A model generated the notes under the pieces. The model was not told where the DNA came from. It saw nothing but the letters and a program-made list of their open reading frames with translations, and searched no databases. A program made the translations under genes and the position numbers. 9,067 nt of DNA from an uncultured Bacilli bacterium (GTDB lineage Bacteria > Bacillota_I > Bacilli_A > RF39 > UBA660): positions 1 through 9,067 of the forward strand of contig CAKPBH010000050.1 in the NCBI GenBank assembly GCA_934140355.1. Direction: 5' to 3'. The number at the start of each line of letters is the position of its first letter. Position 1 is the first letter of the stretch. Shown one piece after another: positions 1 to 4,619 of the stretch.

Positions 1-461
1 ATCTTATAACCATTGTTTTTTAATTTATTGTAATCTAAATAATTAGTAAACCAATTTTTATTTGCATAAACTCCTACGTTATAGCCTTTATTTTTAAAAT
101 AATCACAATAAGTAATAGCAAAACTAGTTAATGTTTCTTTACCTAGATAAGTAGTCTTCTCTATTTCCATATCATAAAAAATACAAAATGGACTAGTACC
201 TTCAATCAATCTCTTGGTATGCTCTATTTCGCTTTCTACTGATTCATTACCAGACAATCTTTTAGCATAAGAAACTAGATAAAAACCATAAGGAATGCCA
301 TTATCTTGGCATCCCTTTATATACTCTTTTAATTTTTTATCATCTTGACTAGTGATATTATCTCCTATTCCTAGCCTTAAGATAGCATATTGATAACCAA
401 CCTCTTTAACCTTTCTCCAATCAATATCTCCTTGATAAGAACTAACATCTATACCTTTCAT
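1..461 (-). CDS. Endolysin, GH25 (lysozyme-type) muramidase, N-terminal part; 3' end cut by the window edge
   Basis: This gene encodes a glycoside hydrolase family 25 muramidase, which cuts the N-acetylmuramic acid to N-acetylglucosamine bond of peptidoglycan and releases progeny phage. My translation gives 153 residues with no stop before the edge. It begins MKGIDVSSYQGDIDW, the GH25 N-terminal signature with Asp5, and has FYDMEIE at 95-101, the D-x-E catalytic pair (Asp97, Glu99). GFYLVSYA (59-66) and the VGVYANKNW strand (129-137) also fit the family. GH25 domains are usually about 180-200 residues, so the end of the catalytic domain and any wall-binding domain lie outside. The start at 461 is chosen because AAAGGAG at 475-469 lies 7 nt upstream; an in-frame ATG at 467 is only 1 nt from it. 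It starts 2 nt after the holin stop, so the two are probably co-translated. Family certain, substrate range unknown. Confidence 0.95.
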   Translation of the reverse strand, partial: MKGIDVSSYQGDIDWRKVKEVGYQYAILRLGIGDNITSQDDKKLKEYIKGCQDNGIPYGFYLVSYAKRLSGNESVESEIEHTKRLIEGTSPFCIFYDMEIEKTTYLGKETLTSFAITYCDYFKNKGYNVGVYANKNWFTNYLDYNKLKNNGYK

Positions 462-463
462 AA

Positions 464-814
464 TCATTCTCCTTTCGCTATTTTTTCAAAATATTCTTTG
501 AATTTCAAATTAATACCAATTTCCCCTAAATTTTCATAAACTGATATTCCTTCAGTAGCAATGCAGACTAAAGCTGAACCAACTAAAAATAAATTAACTT
601 CTACTAATATGTCAACTAAAAAGCCAAGTAGTATTGCTACTACCCAGCCTAACTTTTTAATATAACCATCTCGGCTAATTGAACTATTTACTTTCTTTTC
701 TTTGAATGCCTTTATATACCCTGTAATAACATCGGCAAAAACAAATAAAGCACATAATAAGAACAAGGTTTTTGGTTCATTTATATTAGTTAATTTTGAA
801 ATAAAAATATCCAT
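464..814 (-). CDS. Phage holin, toxin-secretion/phage-lysis (TcdE/UtxA-like, holin family 4) type
   Basis: This is a small inner-membrane protein that forms lesions at the end of the lytic cycle so the endolysin can reach the wall. It has 116 residues with hydrophobic stretches at about 15-33, 56-72 and 73-87, giving two to three membrane segments. Family hallmarks are FADVITGYIKA (26-36), the polar loop NSSISRDGYIKKLG (43-56) and EGISVYENLGEIG (88-100). These match the Phage_holin_4_1 / TIGR01593 type, which includes the TcdE protein of Clostridioides difficile. Length is near the lower end of the usual range. The ATG overlaps the previous stop as TAATG, with AAGGTG about 8 nt upstream. The endolysin follows immediately, the standard lysis-cassette order. 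Assignment rests on recognised motifs plus context. Confidence 0.92.
   Translation of the reverse strand: MDIFISKLTNINEPKTLFLLCALFVFADVITGYIKAFKEKKVNSSISRDGYIKKLGWVVAILLGFLVDILVEVNLFLVGSALVCIATEGISVYENLGEIGINLKFKEYFEKIAKGE
469..475 (-). promoter_or_regulatory. Shine-Dalgarno site of the endolysin, embedded in the end of the holin gene
   Basis: AAAGGAG on the minus strand lies inside the last codons of the holin gene. It is 7 nt from the ATG at 461 but 1 nt from another in-frame ATG at 467 that overlaps the holin stop as ATGA. The spacing favours 461. This follows from spacing rules and was not measured. Confidence 0.7.
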
Positions 815-1008
815 TAATTCAACACCTTCTTTTCTAATTCTTTAAATGTATATTCATTTAAAGGTTCATCAATTTGTTCAACAATTCCACTACCAGTGAT
901 AACCAGTACGTTTTTCTTTTTTACCCTACTATATTTAATTTCAATATTTGCGACCTCATATACTTCCCCTTTTTTCAAGTAATAGACATTATCTTTTTCG
1001 TAAATCAT
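814..1008 (-). CDS. Hypothetical 64-residue protein between tail fibre and holin
   Basis: I do not recognise this protein. It is lysine- and glutamate-rich, without a signal peptide, membrane segment or cysteine. The first 45 residues alternate hydrophobic and polar residues (NVYYLKKGEVYEV, IEIKYSRV, KNVLVITGSG), suggesting a small beta-sheet domain. The end (FKELEKKVLN) looks helical. It is probably real because it fits exactly between neighbours: its ATG overlaps the fibre stop as ATGA and its stop overlaps the holin start as TAATG. Its own ribosome site is weak (a GTGGGG-like stretch), so it probably depends on coupling to the fibre. Many Bacillota phages carry a small XkdX- or XhlA-like gene here. 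It lacks the membrane anchor of XhlA, and I cannot show it is XkdX. A fibre accessory or lysis-timing role is only a guess from position. Confidence 0.75.
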   Translation of the reverse strand: MIYEKDNVYYLKKGEVYEVANIEIKYSRVKKKNVLVITGSGIVEQIDEPLNEYTFKELEKKVLN

Positions 1009-3293
1009 TCTGTTACCCCACTTTCATCCACATCAACTGTACTAGTATTCGCATTCTCTAAAGCAGTCAATCTATTTTCAATACTTATTAATTCATTTTT
1101 TAAAGCATCATTATTTACCTGTAGATTTTTAACTGTTTTTTTAAAGTTTCTATAATATTTTGCATTAATTCTAGGAAGTAAATCATTATCAGTAAAGATA
1201 TTAGTTATCTCATTATAAGATAATGGCATTTCTACTGGTCCTAGATCTATAGTGTATGGAGCACTTAATGGATAATAAGTTTCAACAGTGTGATTTGATA
1301 AAAAAGTTCTGAAATCTTCTAAAGACATATCATCTCCAAAGGACAATACCCAATTTGTCTTTGTGTCATTAAACCACCAACTAACACCAGATTGGTCTTT
1401 GAGATAAATATTAGAAAAGTTATTTGGTTGAAAATAATTGGATTTAAACATTGGGATATCAGTTTCGTAGTTGCCATTTTTTGCATATTCTGCACCCCCA
1501 ACCGAAAATCTAACAGAAACATTATTATTAACTCTATTCCAATTATCACTAACACTAAAAACTTTTTTTCCAACATTTTTATCTAATTCCAAATGGTACT
1601 TACCATCTTCTTGGCAGTATTCAACTCGTAAGATATCCCTATAGGTATCATCTAATTTACCAATAAATTCTCCATCTGGAAGTTTAGTGGTTATTTGCGT
1701 ATATAATTCGCCTTCAAAATCAATACTATTCCCTTCAACAATTTGCACATCCTCAAATATAGGATTACTTTCAAATTTTTTATAATTTTTCAAAATTGCC
1801 CAACCATTTTCATTATACTCATAAATATTTTCTTTTGCTAATTTTAAAGTATCTTCATCAACTGACTTTACCGTTAGATAAAGCCTTCCATTGTTAGAAG
1901 CAAATATTTTGCTTTCAAATATTGCCTCATTTGAATAAAAGTCACTATCGGAAAAATTATTGTCTTTAATAGATATAGTATATGTAGTGTTTGGTTTTAA
2001 AGGAAATTTGGCAAATAAATTTCGAATATATTGTTCCTTACTCTTTGGACTATACCAACTATATGTCAAATTTTTACTACAACTAATTAAATTAAAATTA
2101 TCAGTTATAGTCTTAATTTCTTGGGGATACTCTGGATTCGGTGAAGCATTTTTACCCGTAAAAGGTTCAAAAAAATAATCATTTCCGTTTTTTGTCCCTT
2201 TTACTAACATAAACTCTATCACACATTTAACATTTGGGTATGTCAAATAAAACTCCATATTTCCAAAGGAATTATTGTTGAAATTGACTACCTTTAAATC
2301 TTTCGTAATTATTGTTTGTTTAATATCTTTCATATCGCTATCATAAACGATCAAATTTCCACCTTTATATTCACCCTCAACTGTTTTAAGAAACAAAGTA
2401 TATTCACCAATATCTATGTTCAAATTATCTTTAAATAACTTAACGAAATTAACATTTTCATTGACGCTTGTTGTATCAATCTTTACTCTACCATCAACCA
2501 GTGAAAAGAACTGATTATTTGTACATTTCTCTTCTGTTAATTCTAATAATTGGTTTCCCTCAGTTGTTTTCTGTTCACAAACTCCTTCAATTTCCAATTC
2601 TTGTAATTCTGACATTGAACTATCCTCTAAATGAATAAACGTATCACTGATCTCGCCAGTTTCGAGAACTTCATCTTTTACCCTGTAAAATTCGTTAGAT
2701 AAACTGGTAATTTTTTGGGCATTCGCAGTTGAATTAAATTCATTTGTCTTTTCTACTGCATTAGCGTTAAATTCCTCAACTTTATTATTTGCGTTTGTGT
2801 TATATTCATTGATTTTATTTGTTGCATTAGTATTAAAAGTTTCAGTTTGATTGGTAATATTATCATCAAACTCTTTTTGTTTTTCTACAACATTTTCATT
2901 AAAAGTAGTTGTTTGATTGGTAACATTATCATCAAATTTTTTAACTTTACTATCATAATTATCATTGAAATCACTTATTTTATCTTGATGATTAGTATTA
3001 AACTCTTTTGTCTTGCTGTCTACATTTTGATTAAATAAAGAATTTGCATCAGCAGTTATTTTTGATACAAATTCTTCTTTTTCCTCTTCCGTAAAATAGT
3101 CTATACCCGAAATCGGTTTCCTTACCAATAAAGCAAAAAAATCTTCATTTGTTGGCAAGTTCCCTTTTGTTTCTTTCAATGCACAATAACTACATCCTTC
3201 ATATACAACTACATCTAATTTTTCATAAGTGACCGAACTATTAAATTCGCCTTTAAAGTCCATAGCCACTCTACCTAATAATTGCTTAGCCAT
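1005..3293 (-). CDS. Tail fibre / probable receptor-binding protein with an 11-residue-repeat coiled-coil shaft
   Basis: This 762-residue structural protein probably forms the trimeric host-binding fibre. Parts in order: a small N-terminal domain (about 1-60) with the aromatic pattern VTYEKLDVVVYEGCSYCAL typical of phage fibre attachment domains; a shaft at about 81-191 with F/Y-N-x-N every 11 residues; a region at 230-375 that looks beta-rich; the junction motif FEPFTG...SPNPEYPQEI (376-393), common in Bacillota phage fibres; a second beta-rich part to about 690; MPLSYNEITNIFTDND (689-704); and a C-terminal coiled coil (about 718-750). The beta regions resemble carbohydrate-binding jelly rolls in pattern only. 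GGAGGTG at 3307-3301, 7 nt upstream, sets the start, giving an 8-nt overlap with the preceding gene. Fibre identity is secure; the receptor is unknown. No enzyme motif was seen. Confidence 0.88.
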   Translation of the reverse strand: MAKQLLGRVAMDFKGEFNSSVTYEKLDVVVYEGCSYCALKETKGNLPTNEDFFALLVRKPISGIDYFTEEEKEEFVSKITADANSLFNQNVDSKTKEFNTNHQDKISDFNDNYDSKVKKFDDNVTNQTTTFNENVVEKQKEFDDNITNQTETFNTNATNKINEYNTNANNKVEEFNANAVEKTNEFNSTANAQKITSLSNEFYRVKDEVLETGEISDTFIHLEDSSMSELQELEIEGVCEQKTTEGNQLLELTEEKCTNNQFFSLVDGRVKIDTTSVNENVNFVKLFKDNLNIDIGEYTLFLKTVEGEYKGGNLIVYDSDMKDIKQTIITKDLKVVNFNNNSFGNMEFYLTYPNVKCVIEFMLVKGTKNGNDYFFEPFTGKNASPNPEYPQEIKTITDNFNLISCSKNLTYSWYSPKSKEQYIRNLFAKFPLKPNTTYTISIKDNNFSDSDFYSNEAIFESKIFASNNGRLYLTVKSVDEDTLKLAKENIYEYNENGWAILKNYKKFESNPIFEDVQIVEGNSIDFEGELYTQITTKLPDGEFIGKLDDTYRDILRVEYCQEDGKYHLELDKNVGKKVFSVSDNWNRVNNNVSVRFSVGGAEYAKNGNYETDIPMFKSNYFQPNNFSNIYLKDQSGVSWWFNDTKTNWVLSFGDDMSLEDFRTFLSNHTVETYYPLSAPYTIDLGPVEMPLSYNEITNIFTDNDLLPRINAKYYRNFKKTVKNLQVNNDALKNELISIENRLTALENANTSTVDVDESGVTE
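2721..3053 (-). repeat. Ten-fold 33-nt (11-residue) coding repeat in the tail fibre shaft
   Basis: Residues 81-191 of the fibre carry Phe or Tyr at 87, 98, 109, 120, 131, 142, 153, 164, 175 and 186, an exact 11-residue spacing. Each is followed by Asn or Asp, and in nine of ten copies there is Asn at +3; position +4 is V, I or A in eight copies and His or Tyr in two. A consensus unit is xxKxxEFNxNA. Eleven-residue periods are known for hendecad coiled coils, which have little or slightly right-handed supercoil. The repeat is clear at protein level and partly visible in DNA. Confidence 0.9.
2845..2936 (-). repeat. Near-identical DNA copies 66 nt apart inside the fibre shaft
   Basis: The 26-nt segments at 2845-2870 and 2911-2936 differ at one base (T versus C at a silent position). 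They are offset by 66 nt, two 11-residue units, and encode FDDNITNQT and FDDNVTNQT. This is the least diverged part of the shaft and suggests a recent two-unit duplication or gene conversion. Confidence 0.85.
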
Positions 3294-4128
3294 TGATTAC
3301 CACCTCCAAATCATTCCCAATTAAACGAAAATCTATTAACATGTCATCTTTCGTCTTATTCATTACCAAATATCCATTCTCAATATCAAAAGTTGCAAAA
3401 TTACATTCTCCGTTAAAATCACCATTATCAACTTTTTCTTTAATATCAGTAAAGTACTTTCCTCTTTCTTCTTCTTGCTTAATTCTGTCACTTTCGTTTT
3501 TTATCCTTGTTTCTTCATTACTTTTTCTAATTTCTTCACTTGATACTCTTTTCTCTTCTTGAGATACTCTTGTGGTTTCATTTTTTAGTCTTTCGCTTTC
3601 ATTTGATATTCTACTAGTCTCTTTATTGACTCTTTCATTTTCTGCTTGATTTCGGCTTGTTTCAGCCTGTATTCTAGTATTTTCATTTTCAACTCTAGTA
3701 CTTTCATTAGTTTTAACTGTTTTTTCTAAAGAAGATACTTCATTAATCAATTGATCTAGTATAGTTGGCTTTTCTGGATTATCTTTTTCATCATTAATAT
3801 TAGCAATTTCTTTTCTAACTTCTAAAATAAAAGTATCTGATGTCGTCAACTTACTATCTTCATTATATAAAGATAAATCAAACTTGTAAGTCCCAGTTGC
3901 TTTTAATTCTCCTGCTTCCAATATTATTTCATTGTCTTCAAGAAATCTACTAACTAATAAATTTTCAGAACTATCAATCATTTTGAAAAGTATTTTATTA
4001 GAATACAAATCCTTAAACTCAAAGTTTAATTTTATGGAATTATAATCATTTTGTACTAATTCATTAAGTCTTTCTTTAGAATAGATACCACCATCTTTAA
4101 AAGAAACTTCAAAATTATATTCTTTCAT
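3286..4128 (-). CDS. BppU-like baseplate upper / tail fibre protein with heptad coiled coil
   Basis: This 280-residue tail-tip protein resembles phage baseplate upper proteins (BppU N-terminal family), which anchor receptor-binding modules to the tail tip. Residues 1-107 form a beta-rich N-terminal domain (KLNFEFKDLYSN, LEAGELKATGTYKFDLSLYN, SDTFILEVRKEI). After a short linker, residues 142-225 are twelve unbroken heptads with Glu and Arg at fixed positions. A compact C-terminal domain (about 235-280, ATFDIENGYLVM...FRLIGNDLEVVI) resembles the small terminal knob of such fibres. AGGTGG lies 4 nt upstream of the ATG, a somewhat short gap. The gene follows the preceding one by 14 nt and overlaps the fibre gene by 8 nt, consistent with a fibre and its anchor. 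The fold assignment is by pattern; BppU homology is likely but unproven. Confidence 0.8.
   Translation of the reverse strand: MKEYNFEVSFKDGGIYSKERLNELVQNDYNSIKLNFEFKDLYSNKILFKMIDSSENLLVSRFLEDNEIILEAGELKATGTYKFDLSLYNEDSKLTTSDTFILEVRKEIANINDEKDNPEKPTILDQLINEVSSLEKTVKTNESTRVENENTRIQAETSRNQAENERVNKETSRISNESERLKNETTRVSQEEKRVSSEEIRKSNEETRIKNESDRIKQEEERGKYFTDIKEKVDNGDFNGECNFATFDIENGYLVMNKTKDDMLIDFRLIGNDLEVVING
3454..3705 (-). repeat. Twelve-fold 21-nt (7-residue) coding repeat, E-x-x-R coiled coil
   Basis: Residues 142-225 of the BppU-like protein have Arg at 145, 152, 159, 166, 173, 180, 187, 194, 201, 208, 215 and 222, and Glu three residues before every one. The residue after Arg is usually V, I or L, giving a unit such as ETSRISN. 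This is a perfect heptad over 84 residues with usually a single aliphatic core position per turn and many charges, suggesting a long, polar, salt-bridged stalk. Confidence 0.93.
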
Positions 4129-4142
4129 TAAACCACCTACTT

Positions 4143-4619
4143 TTACTTATATCCTATAACGCAAACTGGAATCGCTAAATTATTTACTGATGTACCATTT
4201 TTATTAGCAGTTGCTACATTTAATTCAGTATCAGATACATAAGAAACCTCTCTATAAGTAATTCCATCCAAAGTTGGTACAAAAAGTCTTGTTCCATAGC
4301 CTTTTAATATTTTTTGAGAATAACAGAAATTTGTCCCACTTCCATGAATATAAAGGATTTCATAAGAATTATAATCATCACTATTTAAAGTTATTTTCTG
4401 TGCATCAAAATTAGATTGCAAATCATTATTCTCCCACAAAATAAATGCTGTTAATTTCTCCAATTCTTTATTGATTTCCTCTTGAAGTAAAATTAAAGTA
4501 TCATTTGTATTTTTTTGCATTTGATTTAAATTGTCAGCATTTATAGGTTGCTTTTTGGTTTCAAAGTCAGCATCCCCCTTATTTACAAATTCAATTTGCT
4601 CTAGATATATTTTTTCCAT
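4143..4619 (-). CDS. Small tail-tip / knob-type structural protein
   Basis: This 158-residue protein is probably a small component of the tail-tip adhesion apparatus. The N-terminal part has QPINADNLNQMQKNTND (24-40), a motif I recognise as recurring near the start of Bacillota phage tail proteins, followed by a short helix (about 41-60) suited to trimerisation. The rest (about 61-158) is beta-rich, runs from LWENND through AQKITLNSDDYNSYEILYI to a closing IPVCVIGYK, and resembles small terminal knob domains of phage fibres. The start is supported by AAGGAGAG at 4634-4627, 7 nt upstream, inside the end of the preceding gene. Its ATG directly abuts that gene's stop. No catalytic motif is visible. 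It could be a second receptor-binding head or an adaptor for the following fibre proteins; sequence alone does not decide. Confidence 0.75.
   Translation of the reverse strand: MEKIYLEQIEFVNKGDADFETKKQPINADNLNQMQKNTNDTLILLQEEINKELEKLTAFILWENNDLQSNFDAQKITLNSDDYNSYEILYIHGSGTNFCYSQKILKGYGTRLFVPTLDGITYREVSYVSDTELNVATANKNGTSVNNLAIPVCVIGYK

Noticed and set aside
2721..3053. CRISPR-like array suggested by the regular 33-nt spacing
   Set aside because: The period is in frame and is explained by 11-residue protein repeats. There are no identical repeats separated by unique spacers and no cas gene.
1005..3293. Diversity-generating retroelement target in the fibre gene
   Set aside because: I saw no reverse transcriptase, template repeat copy or C-type lectin-like end in the window. 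The C-terminus is a coiled coil, not a variable lectin fold.
874..3562. Several plus-strand open frames (for example 874-1155, 1960-2178, 2847-3038, 3293-3562) and the minus-strand frame 1319-1576
   Set aside because: They lie inside well-supported minus-strand genes and their translations are low-complexity hydrophobic or serine-rich mirrors of the coding strand. None keeps the operon direction with plausible spacing, and I recognised no domain in them.
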